A DNA stretch of 64,000 nt, from assembly GCA_945929965.1 (NCBI GenBank), contig CAMEOT010000002.1:144949-208948 (forward strand). Direction: 5' to 3'. Under the pieces are notes generated by a model. That model was not told the origin of the DNA, did not search any database, and saw only the letters and a program-made list of their open reading frames with translations. This stretch comes from an uncultured Lachnospiraceae bacterium (lineage in GTDB: Bacteria; Bacillota; Clostridia; Lachnospirales; Lachnospiraceae). Shown piece after piece: positions 56,055 to 64,000 of this stretch. The position numbers and the translations under genes are program-made. The first letter of the stretch is position 1. Each line of letters starts with the position of its first letter.

Positions 56055-56372
56055 TTACAGCCGGCTCCCCAGATACAGTAAAAAACTGATGCCACCAAGG
56101 GAAATCACATTCAATATCGTCCCCAGCACAGGGAAGAACCGGTAAATATCCTTGTCCCGCAGTGTCAGAATGCCAAGGATCAGTCCGATCAGGGAGTAGA
56201 CCGTTGCAAGCACTCCCGTGACACCATAGCCGCCGTGCATGACACCGCCCCGGCTGTAAGACAGATAGGTCACAATCCCCAGGGACACCAGGCTGATAAT
56301 CCCCAGGATCGTTGACATGATCGCTTTATCGGAGTGCTTTTTATTTGTAAATATATAATTCTTTTTCCGCAT
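56055..56372 (-). CDS. Small membrane protein, DUF6142-like
   Basis: 105 residues: basic N-terminus (MRKKNYIFTNKKHSDKAIMS), then three predicted membrane helices (TILGIISLVSLGIVTYLSY, GYGVTGVLATVYSLIGLILGILTL, FFPVLGTILNVISLGGISFLLYLG). Resembles the DUF6142 proteins of Lachnospiraceae; function unknown. Start ATG 56372 has GGAG upstream. Confidence 0.75.
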   Translation of the reverse strand: MRKKNYIFTNKKHSDKAIMSTILGIISLVSLGIVTYLSYSRGGVMHGGYGVTGVLATVYSLIGLILGILTLRDKDIYRFFPVLGTILNVISLGGISFLLYLGSRL

Positions 56373-56395
56373 ACTCATCTCCTATGGAACCCGAA

Positions 56396-56431
56396 AAGGG
56401 CACTTCCTATGTGGAAATGCCCAATCTGCAC
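56396..56431 (-). terminator. Terminator-like hairpin between the two small membrane protein genes
   Basis: On minus, GGGCATTTCC-ACATA-GGAAGTGCCC then TTTTC; 10-bp stem with one G-T mismatch. Confidence 0.65.
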
Positions 56432-56462
56432 GCCCAAACGGCGCCTTTCTTCTCTTTTGTCC

Positions 56463-56615
56463 TCAAAACAGGATGCGGGATTTGCCGGAGATAAGCTTGC
56501 CGCCGCTGATGATCAGCAGTACTCCTGCCGCAATTCCGACTACCAGGGAGATCACTCCCAATACGATATTCAATGCACCTGCTCCACGCATGATCTTATA
56601 GATTTTCTCTTCCAT
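56463..56615 (-). CDS. 50-residue membrane peptide of unknown function
   Basis: Intact frame from ATG 56615 with AGGAGG upstream. Basic amphipathic start (MEEKIYKIMRGAGALN) and one hydrophobic span (IVLGVISLVVGIAAGVLLIISGG), then a basic SGKSRILF end. Its hydrophobic span resembles the first helix of the neighbouring 105-residue protein. Directly downstream of pyrE. Confidence 0.72.
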   Translation of the reverse strand: MEEKIYKIMRGAGALNIVLGVISLVVGIAAGVLLIISGGKLISGKSRILF

Positions 56616-56647
56616 GGAATCCTCCTGTCTTCTTACTTCCTACTTAC

Positions 56648-57325
56648 TTAAGCACCGTATACGGCGTAATATTCATCAATTGCCTTCTTCAGGGTGTCGT
56701 CGATGTATACTTCTCCCTTGTAAGGTCTGTTGTACAGATGATCTATAACATCCTGCATGGTCACGATGGCATGTGCATCGAAGCCGTACTTTTCCTTAAT
56801 TTCTTCCAGTGCGCTGACTTTACCGCCCAATCCCTTCTCCATACGGTTCAGGGATACCATCAGACCAACGATCTCTACGTTGGCAGCTCCTCTTACCTTG
56901 GGAACCGTCTCTTCCATAGACTTACCGGAAGTGGTAACGTCCTCGATCATGATAACTCTGTCACCGTCTTTTAAGGAACTACCTAGGAAGCTTCCCTTGT
57001 CTGCGCCGTGATCCTTCTCTTCCTTACGATCGGAACAGTAACGAACCTCTTTGCCGTATAATTTGCTGTAAGCCACTGCAGTTACAACACTGATGGGAAT
57101 TCCCTTATATGCCGGTCCGAACAATACATCGAAATCATCGCCGTAAGTATCATGAATTGCTTTGGCATAGCTCTCACCCAGCTTCATCAGCTGAGAACCG
57201 GTGACATACGCACCCGCATTCATAAAGAAAGGAGACTTTCTACCGCTCTTTAAGGTAAACTCTCCGAATTTCAATGCCTTACAATCCACCATGAACTCAA
57301 TAAATTCCTGCTTGTACTGTTCCAT
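56648..57325 (-). CDS. pyrE: Orotate phosphoribosyltransferase
   Basis: 225 residues. KSGRKSPFFMNAGAYVTG, LFGPAYKGIPISVVTAVAYSKLYG, and the PRPP-binding VIMIEDVTTSGKSMEETVP. Makes OMP in pyrimidine synthesis. ATG 57325 is used; the GGAGG upstream is 11 bases away, slightly long. Confidence 0.95.
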   Translation of the reverse strand: MEQYKQEFIEFMVDCKALKFGEFTLKSGRKSPFFMNAGAYVTGSQLMKLGESYAKAIHDTYGDDFDVLFGPAYKGIPISVVTAVAYSKLYGKEVRYCSDRKEEKDHGADKGSFLGSSLKDGDRVIMIEDVTTSGKSMEETVPKVRGAANVEIVGLMVSLNRMEKGLGGKVSALEEIKEKYGFDAHAIVTMQDVIDHLYNRPYKGEVYIDDTLKKAIDEYYAVYGA

Positions 57326-57372
57326 TCTATGCAAAACCTCCGTAATTTCCGCGTTTTTCAGTTCTGCCCTAT

Positions 57373-57401
57373 ATCATACCATACTTTTTTTTAAGATTCA
57401 A
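57373..57401 (-). promoter_or_regulatory. pyrE promoter
   Basis: -35 TTGAAT (57401-57396), 17 bp, extended -10 TGG-TATGAT (57378-57373) on minus. Confidence 0.75.
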
Positions 57402-57416
57402 TCTGTGAATTGCGCC

Positions 57417-57445
57417 AAAAGCAGCGGCATCCCTGCCGCCGCTTC
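57417..57445 (-). terminator. Terminator of the transporter-LanC-amidohydrolase operon
   Basis: On minus, AAGCGGCGGCA-GGGA-TGCCGCTGCTTTT; stem with one mismatch followed by a T-run. Confidence 0.85.
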
Positions 57446-57458
57446 CTTTCATAATCCG

Positions 57459-58721
57459 TTATAGCCTGTTTTTATATACTTTCGCATTCTTCATAATAAA
57501 CAACATATTGTCTTGTACTGACAATACATCCAGATCTTCTATGGGATTACCATTTACGATCAGGATATCGGCAAAAGAACCTGCCTCCAGCACACCGATC
57601 TTCCCCTCCGGGTACGGGTTCTGGTAGGTGGAAAGTTTGAAGAGTTCATGGGCGTTTCCGGTAGCTGCCACGAGACCTTTGAAGCTTCCGAAACGTCTCT
57701 TAAAATACCGGAAATCCTCCAGCTGGTGTTCCTCCGCGAAATGTGGATCACCGAAGGAATCCGTGCCGAACACGATAGGCAGATCGTACTTGTTGATCAC
57801 CTCTGTGGCAATCTCGCAGCCCGCTTTCACACGCTCTGCCTTGCGGATCACATGATCCGGCTGTGGCCCGTGGGATGTCACGGGACGCTGGGACTGGGGT
57901 CCCGGCATCACCCAGATTCCAAGGTCTTTGATGATACGTCCGGTCTCGTCGTCCATCATAGTTGCATGCTCGAAGCTTTTGATTCCCGCTTTTGCTGCAC
58001 GCTGCATGGCTTTCGGGGTATAGAGATGCGCCATGACATAGGTTCCGTAATCTTCCGCTGCATCTACGGCTGCCTTCATCTCTTCATAAGTAAACTGCAC
58101 CGTATCCAAAGGATCATATCTGCTGCTGATACCGCCGCCCGCCATCAGCTTGATCTGGGATGCACCTAAAAACAGCTGCTCTCTCACCGCCCGCAGCATC
58201 TCCGCAGGACCATCTGCAATATAATTTGCGCGGTACTGTAAGGTGGCATTGAGAAAATTACCGTCCGGCAGTCTGGTCTCCGCACGGCTTTTTCTGCAGT
58301 CACCGTGTCCGCAGGTCTGAGAAATATAGGCATTGGAAGGAAAAATTCTAGGGCCGTCCAGGTAGCCGTTATCAATATTGCGCTTCAATCCCACTGTGAC
58401 ACCGCCGGCATCCCGCAGAGTGGTAAAGCCACGCATCAGCATATCGTATGCATAGCGCACACTGCGTACTGCCATGTCATCGATCCGCTGCTCCTCACTT
58501 CCGATGGGCACATTATGAGAGACATGCACATGGGCATCCGTCAGTCCCGGCATCACGAAATGATCTTTCGCATCATAGATCTTAGCAAATCCCTCTTCCG
58601 AGATCTCTCCCGTATAGATTTCTTTTACCAGGCTTCCTTCGATGACGATATTGGCATGTTTCTGTAATCTACTGCTTTTTCCGTCAAACACTGTGGCATT
58701 TTTGATCAACTTTCGTTCCAT
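57459..58721 (-). CDS. Metal-dependent amidohydrolase (imidazolonepropionase/prolidase-like)
   Basis: 420 residues. Composite amidohydrolase fold: HFVMPGLTDAHVHVSHN with the His-x-His metal pair, QIKLMAGGG with the likely carboxylated Lys, VMAHLYTPKAMQRAAKAGIKSFEHATMMD with two more His, and IVFGTDSFGDPH with the catalytic Asp. Members hydrolyse cyclic amides, N-acyl or Xaa-Pro-type substrates; the substrate here cannot be read. Last gene of the five-gene operon, 6 bases after the LanC-like gene. Confidence 0.86.
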   Translation of the reverse strand: MERKLIKNATVFDGKSSRLQKHANIVIEGSLVKEIYTGEISEEGFAKIYDAKDHFVMPGLTDAHVHVSHNVPIGSEEQRIDDMAVRSVRYAYDMLMRGFTTLRDAGGVTVGLKRNIDNGYLDGPRIFPSNAYISQTCGHGDCRKSRAETRLPDGNFLNATLQYRANYIADGPAEMLRAVREQLFLGASQIKLMAGGGISSRYDPLDTVQFTYEEMKAAVDAAEDYGTYVMAHLYTPKAMQRAAKAGIKSFEHATMMDDETGRIIKDLGIWVMPGPQSQRPVTSHGPQPDHVIRKAERVKAGCEIATEVINKYDLPIVFGTDSFGDPHFAEEHQLEDFRYFKRRFGSFKGLVAATGNAHELFKLSTYQNPYPEGKIGVLEAGSFADILIVNGNPIEDLDVLSVQDNMLFIMKNAKVYKNRL

Positions 58722-58727
58722 GTATCT

Positions 58728-60062
58728 TTATCTCCTTTTCGCGGGAAATGGATCGTCAATTGCTCTCATCGCTTTGAAATTGCCGTTCTCGGCACCATGC
58801 ATCTGCAACAGCATCGCACCGATGCCCGCAGCGCCGTCTAAGAATCCGATGGGAGTGGTCAGTACATTCGGTGCCACACGGTCTAATGCGAACTGCCATT
58901 TTGCAGTCAGACCTGCTTCTGTCTCTTCGTAGATTGCCCGGTCTAACAGGATCTTTTCGCATTCTTGTGCCTTCTCATAATATCTGTCTTCTCCAAAAGC
59001 TGCCCAGAGCCCCAGATACATATTGAGAATGCCCGCGGTACCGCAGCAGATATTGAGTACATTCCAGTAGCCGGCACTCTGCTTCGCCGGAACTCCCAGC
59101 GATTCCATGCCGTCTGTCAGGTCTTCAATCTCTTTTTTATATTTTTCATCCCCGGTCATCTGATATAGCTGATAAAAGAAACGGTTGGTTCCCGCCGGTC
59201 CGTGACAATATCCCGCATAGAACAGGTCTCCTCTGTCCGGCAATCCGTGGGGCAATAATTTTCCGGCTTTCATTTTCACCGCTGCCGTATCCATATATTC
59301 TGTCACCCCCGTCACTGCATCTAAAAATCGCTTGTCGCCGCTTGCTTCATACAGCTTCAGCAGAGCAAAGGCAACTCCTCCGGTTCCCATGGGGAAATTC
59401 GGATCGATATAATCCTTCCCGGCACCAAAATACGTAGGATCCACTCCCTGGTAAACGATCCTGCCATCTCCCATAGATCTTCCCTGATGTAAAAAGATCT
59501 GTCCGGCATCCAGTGCAAAATCCCGGAATTTCTTGTTTTGCAGGACTTCCGCCGCTTTCAGCAGAAAAAGTACGGTTCCCGCATTGCCGACAATTCCTTG
59601 GAAGGTAGACCACTCATAGCCCTCTCCGGATGCGGCCGGTCTGGCATCCCGGATTGCCTGTTCCACGATAGAATTCACCGTGTCCGCATTAGTCTGCTCC
59701 CCGGTCACCTGATACAGTTGCAACAGTGCGAATCCTGCGCCGCTCCAGCCGCTGGAAAAAGCATACTGAGAGAAGTTTCTCTTTAAGGTTCTCTGGTGAT
59801 TCCAGCGGTACTGCAGGTATCTGGCAACTTCTTTTGCCTCCTCCAGGTACTCCCGATCCGCAGTGGCATCATAGAGCCCCAGCAGAAAACAAAGGATTCC
59901 GGATGCTCCCGCATACAGACAGATCTCATCGTAGTAGGAAGCATGTCCCGTCTCGCCATCCTCTAAGGAAAAATAGATACCTTCCGGTGCCTGTCTTTTC
60001 CTCGTATTAATAAATCTCATAGCCGCCTTTGCGGTCTCCAGTGCGTTATATTTATATTCCAT
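58728..60062 (-). CDS. LanC-like protein (lanthionine-synthetase C family)
   Basis: 444 residues built of repeated alpha-alpha pairs with glycine-rich turns (GWSGAGFAL, GNAGTVLFL, GTGGVAFALL, GPAGTNRFF, GTAGILNMY, GAAGIGAML), the LanC toroid. The first zinc motif YCHGPAG (285-291) is present; the second is CCGTAG (339-344), where classical LanC has CHG, so the third ligand is Cys340 instead of His. No precursor peptide or dehydratase gene lies nearby. Placed in an amino-acid transporter operon, it more likely acts on a small thiol/dehydroamino substrate or as a hydrolase-like barrel than in lantibiotic synthesis. Role unknown. Confidence 0.85.
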   Translation of the reverse strand: MEYKYNALETAKAAMRFINTRKRQAPEGIYFSLEDGETGHASYYDEICLYAGASGILCFLLGLYDATADREYLEEAKEVARYLQYRWNHQRTLKRNFSQYAFSSGWSGAGFALLQLYQVTGEQTNADTVNSIVEQAIRDARPAASGEGYEWSTFQGIVGNAGTVLFLLKAAEVLQNKKFRDFALDAGQIFLHQGRSMGDGRIVYQGVDPTYFGAGKDYIDPNFPMGTGGVAFALLKLYEASGDKRFLDAVTGVTEYMDTAAVKMKAGKLLPHGLPDRGDLFYAGYCHGPAGTNRFFYQLYQMTGDEKYKKEIEDLTDGMESLGVPAKQSAGYWNVLNICCGTAGILNMYLGLWAAFGEDRYYEKAQECEKILLDRAIYEETEAGLTAKWQFALDRVAPNVLTTPIGFLDGAAGIGAMLLQMHGAENGNFKAMRAIDDPFPAKRR

Positions 60063-60098
60063 ATCTCTCTCCCGGGATCCGTCGCTTGTATAAAATCA

Positions 60099-60857
60099 TC
60101 AGATTGAAAACTCCGGCGGAATCACAATACTGTTTTTAATCAAAAAGTCTCTCGTCCTTTCATTTTTCGGGTTTACGAAGACCTGCTGTGGGGTACCCAT
60201 CTCTACGATCTTGCCGCTCTCCATGAAAATCACCTTGGTTGCTACATTTTTTACGAAATTCATCTCATGGGAGACAATTAACATCGTGTTGCCTGCTTTG
60301 GCGATCTCCCGGATCGTCTCCAACACTTCTCCTACCAGTTCCGGATCCAGGGCACTGGTGGGTTCGTCGAAGAGAAGCAACTCGGGCTGCATGGCGATGG
60401 CTCTTGCGATGGCGACACGTTGCTGTTGTCCGCCAGACAGATGCTTCGGATAATAGTCCTTGCGTTCCAGCATCTTTACTTTTTCCAGCTGTTTCAGTGC
60501 GATTTCTTCCGCCTCCGCGTGGGACAGCTTCTGCACCTGGGTCAGTCCTTCCATGACATTCTGCAGTGCTGTCTTCTTACGGAACAGGTTAAAACTCTGG
60601 AATACCATGGTAGTCTTCTTGCGGAGCACCAGAAGATCCTTGCGGTTCACTTTCTGATAATCCAGTTCAAAATCATCGATGGCAATTTTCCCTTCATCCG
60701 GGGTCTCCAGCATATTGATGCAGCGTAACAGTGTGGATTTTCCGGTGCCGGAGGGTCCGATGATTGCCACCACATCGCCCTTTTCTATATCAAAGCTGAT
60801 GCCGTCGAGGACTGTATTATCTCCAAAGGATTTCCTTATGTTTTCCATTCTGATCAT
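60099..60857 (-). CDS. Polar amino-acid ABC transporter, ATPase
   Basis: 252 residues. Walker A GPSGTGKSTLLR, Q-loop TTMVFQSFNLFRKKTALQNVMEGL, signature [16 protein letters not shown], Walker [47 protein letters not shown]: the GlnQ/TcyC/ArtP subfamily. Start overlaps the permease stop. Confidence 0.95.
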   Translation of the reverse strand: MIRMENIRKSFGDNTVLDGISFDIEKGDVVAIIGPSGTGKSTLLRCINMLETPDEGKIAIDDFELDYQKVNRKDLLVLRKKTTMVFQSFNLFRKKTALQNVMEGLTQVQKLSHAEAEEIALKQLEKVKMLERKDYYPKHLSGGQQQRVAIARAIAMQPELLLFDEPTSALDPELVGEVLETIREIAKAGNTMLIVSHEMNFVKNVATKVIFMESGKIVEMGTPQQVFVNPKNERTRDFLIKNSIVIPPEFSI

Positions 60858-61618
60858 TACAGGACACCCCCTTTGTTTTTCTGGTTTTTCTCTGCCGTCT
60901 TGCCTTCTTTGCCGACCACATCGGGTACCCGTACCCTGTTCATCACCAGACGGATGATCTGTTCCAGCACAATGGTGATCACCCAGTACAGAATCGCCAG
61001 TGCAACATATGCCTCAAAGTACCGGTAACCTCTGGCTCCCAGCAATTTACCCTCTGCAGTCATCTCCACGACGCCACAGGTAAATGCTAAGGAGGTTCCC
61101 TTGACCAGACCTATGATCTGATTGCCCAACGAGGGCAGAGCGATCTCCGCTGCTTCCGGCAGAATGATCCGGAACATTCTCTGGGGTCCTGTCATGCCCA
61201 GTGCAATTGCCGCCTCGATCTCACCCTTATCCACCGCTTCTAAGGAAGACTGGATGATGACCGAGCAGAATGCCGCGTTGTTCAGCGCCAGCGCTACGAT
61301 AGCGTAAAGAATCGCCGGGATCTCGGCTATCTGAATATTTTTGTTCTGATAGTAGTTGATGTATTTAATTATAATAGGAATACCAAAATAGGTCACATAT
61401 AACTGTACCAGAATAGGCGTTCCGCGCATCAGTGAGATGAATACTCCCGCGATCTGATGTAACACCACAATCCTGCGGGTCCGTATTATTGCCAACAGAA
61501 ATCCTAAGATCAGTCCCACGATTCCCGCCGCTGCAGTCAGTCCCAGCGTAATGGGAATATAGCCGATCAAAACACCGATATCGTCAATTACTACTGATGG
61601 ATCAAATATATTCAGCAT
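60857..61618 (-). CDS. Polar amino-acid ABC transporter, permease
   Basis: 253 residues, about five membrane helices. HisM/GlnP-type loop VDKGEIEAAIALGMTGPQRMFRIILPEAAEIALPSLGNQIIGLVKGTSLAFTCG. Probably forms a homodimeric channel. Confidence 0.94.
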   Translation of the reverse strand: MLNIFDPSVVIDDIGVLIGYIPITLGLTAAAGIVGLILGFLLAIIRTRRIVVLHQIAGVFISLMRGTPILVQLYVTYFGIPIIIKYINYYQNKNIQIAEIPAILYAIVALALNNAAFCSVIIQSSLEAVDKGEIEAAIALGMTGPQRMFRIILPEAAEIALPSLGNQIIGLVKGTSLAFTCGVVEMTAEGKLLGARGYRYFEAYVALAILYWVITIVLEQIIRLVMNRVRVPDVVGKEGKTAEKNQKNKGGVL

Positions 61619-61647
61619 AACCTTATGCCCCTTTGCCTTATGTTAGT

Positions 61648-62640
61648 TTAGTTGGTTGCAGCCTGATCGTTTGCAATGTACTCTTTTGCAAATTCGATAT
61701 ATTCTCTGTTCAGAATCGTATTGTTGTCAGCATCGTCACCCAGATACTGTTTGGATATCTCCAAAATCCTGCCTTCCTCCAGCGCTGCTTCAAATGCAGT
61801 GTTGATGTCTTCCACCAATTGAGGATACTCTTTCGATACCACGAAGAAGTTACCGCTTAATTTATCCATGAATGCAGTGGAATCTTCAATGGGCACGTCA
61901 ATGATCTTGACATTGGTCAGTCCGTATTCCGCTACCTGGGACTGCAGTGTGGTCTTGGAAAACAGTTCAAAATCAATCTTGCCGTCGGATACACTCAACG
62001 GTGTATTATTGGAATCCTCGATATAAGATACCTCGATCTGTGCATCGGGATGTGCCTCATTGTAGGACTGATACATGGAAGCATTATAGCTGGTCGGAGA
62101 GGTCTCTGTAGTATGTCCCGGCAGATCATCCAGTGTCTGAATATCGGTATTATCATCTCTGACCAGAATACCGTAGGTACTTACACTGTACACATCTGAG
62201 AACAAGTACTTTTCGCCTCTCTCTTTATTATAAGAAATGTTATTCACGCCCATCTGATAATATCCTGCATCGATTCCGGTGAAAATAGATGCGAACTCTG
62301 TCGTCTGGAACTCCAGCTCATACTGAGGCAGTCCGGAGAATATTTCCTTGATCACTGCGATATCATAACCGTCCAGATTGCCATCGTCTCCCTGAAAAAT
62401 AAAGGGGCTGGGACCGGTTCCCGTGGTGGCTACGATAATTTTGGTCTTCTCCGTATTGTCTGAAGTTGCACTGCCCTGGGCTGCATCGCTCTGTGCTGCA
62501 CTCTCCTGTGTTGTACTGCCCTGGACGCCGGTCTGTGCCCCGCCTGCGCTCTGATCCGCATTACCACATGCAGCAAGAGATACCGCCATTGTTCCTGCTG
62601 CCAATACTGCTACTGTCTTTTTTAAGATGTTGTTTTTCAT
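61648..62640 (-). CDS. Polar amino-acid ABC transporter, binding lipoprotein
   Basis: 330 residues. Lipoprotein signal ends VSLAACGNAD, Gln/Ser/Ala-rich linker, then SBP_bac_3 fold: SPFIFQGDDGNLDGYDIAVIKEIFSGL, GVNNISYNKERGEKYLFSDVYSVSTYGILV. Cystine/polar-amino-acid type; ligand not readable. First gene of the five-gene operon. Confidence 0.93.
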   Translation of the reverse strand: MKNNILKKTVAVLAAGTMAVSLAACGNADQSAGGAQTGVQGSTTQESAAQSDAAQGSATSDNTEKTKIIVATTGTGPSPFIFQGDDGNLDGYDIAVIKEIFSGLPQYELEFQTTEFASIFTGIDAGYYQMGVNNISYNKERGEKYLFSDVYSVSTYGILVRDDNTDIQTLDDLPGHTTETSPTSYNASMYQSYNEAHPDAQIEVSYIEDSNNTPLSVSDGKIDFELFSKTTLQSQVAEYGLTNVKIIDVPIEDSTAFMDKLSGNFFVVSKEYPQLVEDINTAFEAALEEGRILEISKQYLGDDADNNTILNREYIEFAKEYIANDQAATN

Positions 62641-62688
62641 AACTTGTCTCCTCCTGCATTTATTTCATACTATTCATATTATTCCCAT

Positions 62689-62738
62689 CTATCCGATAGG
62701 ATTAGTATTGTTATATCATTCTACGTCCATTATGTCAA
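62689..62738 (-). promoter_or_regulatory. Promoter and candidate operator of the transporter-LanC operon
   Basis: -35 TTGACA (62738-62733), 17 bp, -10 TATAAC (62715-62710) on minus. About 10 bases after the -10 lies the perfect palindrome CTATC-C-GATAG (62689-62699), well placed for a repressor. The regulator is not in the window. Confidence 0.72.
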
Positions 62739-62765
62739 CATATAATTACAAAAAAGGCAAAAAAA

Positions 62766-62795
62766 TACCTCTCACCCATTTGGATGAGAGGCTTT
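62766..62795 (-). terminator. Terminator after the FtsX-type remnant
   Basis: On minus, CCTCTCA...TGAGAGG (7 bp) followed by TATTTTTTT. Confidence 0.8.
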
Positions 62796-62801
62796 GTAAA
62801 T

Positions 62802-63837
62802 CTACTCTCTGTTCTTTAATACCTCCGCGGGTACCAGCTTATTCAATCTGCCTACCAATAGGAAATTGATCACCATGTAGCATAACCAAATTCCACCATA
62901 AATCATGATATATATCTGCGGCGTGAACTTTAAGTCCATACCGATAGCAACATTTGCAATGCAATACGGATACACCAGATCCATGCTCCATTTTGCCAGT
63001 GGAACACAGATCAGCGCCCCCAGCAGAATCACATAGAAATTCCCATCCAGATAGAGTTTTCGGATCTCCCTTCTACGGTAACCGAATGCTTTCATCAGTG
63101 AAATGGAAAAGGCGGAACGATCGATCATCACTTTCATCATCAGGTACATGACGATCATAAAAATCAGCGCAGATATTGCCACGAGCATTACCACCATCGG
63201 TCCCATCATATCTGTAAAAATCTGTGAACTTTCCTCCACATTTTCTTTGGATACTGTGGCATATAATCTGCCATTATCAATATCCAGTGCATGATCCGCA
63301 AACACTACATTATAATAATCGTCCTCCTGATCAAACAATTCCTGCATGACATCCCTATCCAGGAAAGCATGGACGCCGGATGTAAAATTCACAATATTTT
63401 TCACAGTAAAAGCATAATCTCTCTCATTCACCTCATCGGAAAGCACCAGCTTGTCGCCCACCTTCACACCGAATTTCTGTGCCGCAGCACTGGATATCAC
63501 GATTTCATTTTTCTTGTCGGCGGTCACTATGGGGAAATACGGATTGTCATCATCAATCCCCAGCACTGTCACATCCAGATTATACCCATAATGTCACACC
63601 TTTCTCCGTAATCTGAGCGATCTCATCGTCTGTCAGTGGGACAAATACTCCAAACTGTCCATCCTCCCTATGATGAATCCTGCCACTCTCTTTTGTTCCC
63701 TGCATGATCGTCCCTGCTGCTCCCACGATTGCCACTACCATATACATGACCAGTGACATCAGGAAAAACAGTGCCAGATATCGCAGGAGATTTTCCCTGA
63801 TATCTCGAAGTACCCGTTTACTCAATATCCACTGCAT
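62802..63837 (-). pseudogene. FtsX/MacB-type ABC permease, internally deleted and frameshifted
   Basis: Two frames represent one broken gene. The first (63837-63580, 85 residues) has the N-terminal membrane helix (LRYLALFFLMSLVMYMVVAIVGAAG) and start of the outer domain (HHREDGQFGVFVPLTDDEIAQITEKGVT) and stops. The second picks up from about 63597 in another frame (YGYNLDVTVLGIDDDNPYFP...) and carries the final domain and four membrane helices, ending in AEVLKNRE. Together about 350 residues against some 770 or more in intact relatives, so several hundred codons are missing at the junction. Confidence 0.85.
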
Positions 63838-63838
63838 C

Positions 63839-63960
63839 CTACAAATTTCCAAGTCCTGCCACTTCCATCCCGTCTACGACAATCGATCCGGAATCTACTG
63901 TATCCAAGCCTCCGATACAATTGAGTAACGTGAATTTACCGGAACTGCGTATTCCGCTTG
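63839..63960 (-). pseudogene. ABC ATPase remnant (partner of the broken permease)
   Basis: About 40 codons read SSGKFTLLNCIGGLDTVDSGSIVVDGMEV and then stop. This is the MacB/LolD-type sequence just after Walker A, but the Walker A Ser/Thr is Phe (GKF for GKS), no start lies upstream, and Q-loop, signature and Walker B are gone. A GGACAGCCT/AGGCTGT hairpin precedes it at about 63965-63999. Confidence 0.8.
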
Positions 63961-64000
63961 AACGGAACAGCCTGCACGCTTCAGCGGGAAGGCTGTCCGC

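Noticed and set aside
58728..62640. A lantibiotic biosynthesis cluster
   Set aside because: No short Cys/Ser/Thr-rich precursor frame, LanB/LanM dehydratase, protease or exporter lies in or beside the operon.

Overview
The window reads as a chromosome segment of a Firmicute of class Clostridia, most likely a gut or rumen Lachnospiraceae. The reasons are the gene content (single-operon rimP-nusA-ylxR-ylxQ-infB-rbfA-nrnA-truB-ribF, cinA-recA-recX-rny, pstSCAB-phoU-phoPR, CIRCE-controlled groESL), the GH43/GH3 xylan-type enzymes, an [FeFe] hydrogenase, Gram-positive LexA boxes and CcpA-type cre sites, and strong AGGAGG ribosome binding sites. Nearly every gene is on the minus strand; only the GH3 gene, its neighbouring binding protein and a tRNA-Trp are on plus. 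No CRISPR array, rRNA, phage or intact insertion sequence was found.

Layout. 1-4.2 kb: cinA-recA-recX-rny, with two LexA boxes before recA. 4.3-10.8 kb: AraC regulator and GH43 facing a GH3 beta-xylosidase/glucosidase and an orphan sugar-binding lipoprotein, with a 54-bp tandem repeat in front of the lipoprotein. 10.8-12.7 kb: a Na/Pi-cotransporter-type protein behind Pho-box-like repeats. 12.7-21.5 kb: the transcription/translation operon from rimP to ribF. 21.6-25.4 kb: a two-gene [FeFe] hydrogenase with a promoter flanked by two TGTAAG-NN-CTTACA palindromes. 25.46-25.82 kb: a gene-free stretch with an unassigned highly folded RNA-like element and a very large perfect hairpin. 25.8-34.2 kb: phosphate regulon (pstSCAB, phoU, a second Na/Pi protein, response regulator, sensor kinase). 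34.2-36.5 kb: sigma-V-like ECF factor, RsiV-like anti-sigma and a cell-wall amidase. 36.5-38.6 kb: GH43 beta-xylosidase and a short conserved-looking ORF. 38.6-41.1 kb: groESL and a chain of unusual hairpins. 41.2-45.6 kb: formate/nitrite transporter, tRNA-Trp, type II pantothenate kinase, radA. 45.7-50.2 kb: clpC coupled to a GntR/YtrA-type regulator, and an SH3-domain membrane protein. 50.2-57.4 kb: purEMND, an M29 aminopeptidase, two small membrane proteins, pyrE. 57.4-62.7 kb: a five-gene operon joining a polar amino-acid ABC transporter to a LanC-like protein and an amidohydrolase. 62.8-64.0 kb: remains of a decayed MacB/FtsX-type ABC exporter.

The most promising undescribed items are (i) the transporter-LanC-like-amidohydrolase operon, (ii) the roughly 240-nt folded element and adjacent giant hairpin at 25.46-25.82 kb, (iii) two promoter-plus-terminator units with no recognised gene at 36.55-36.69 and 42.33-42.48 kb, and (iv) several small intergenic palindrome families. 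All functional calls are from reading sequence alone; no database search was run.
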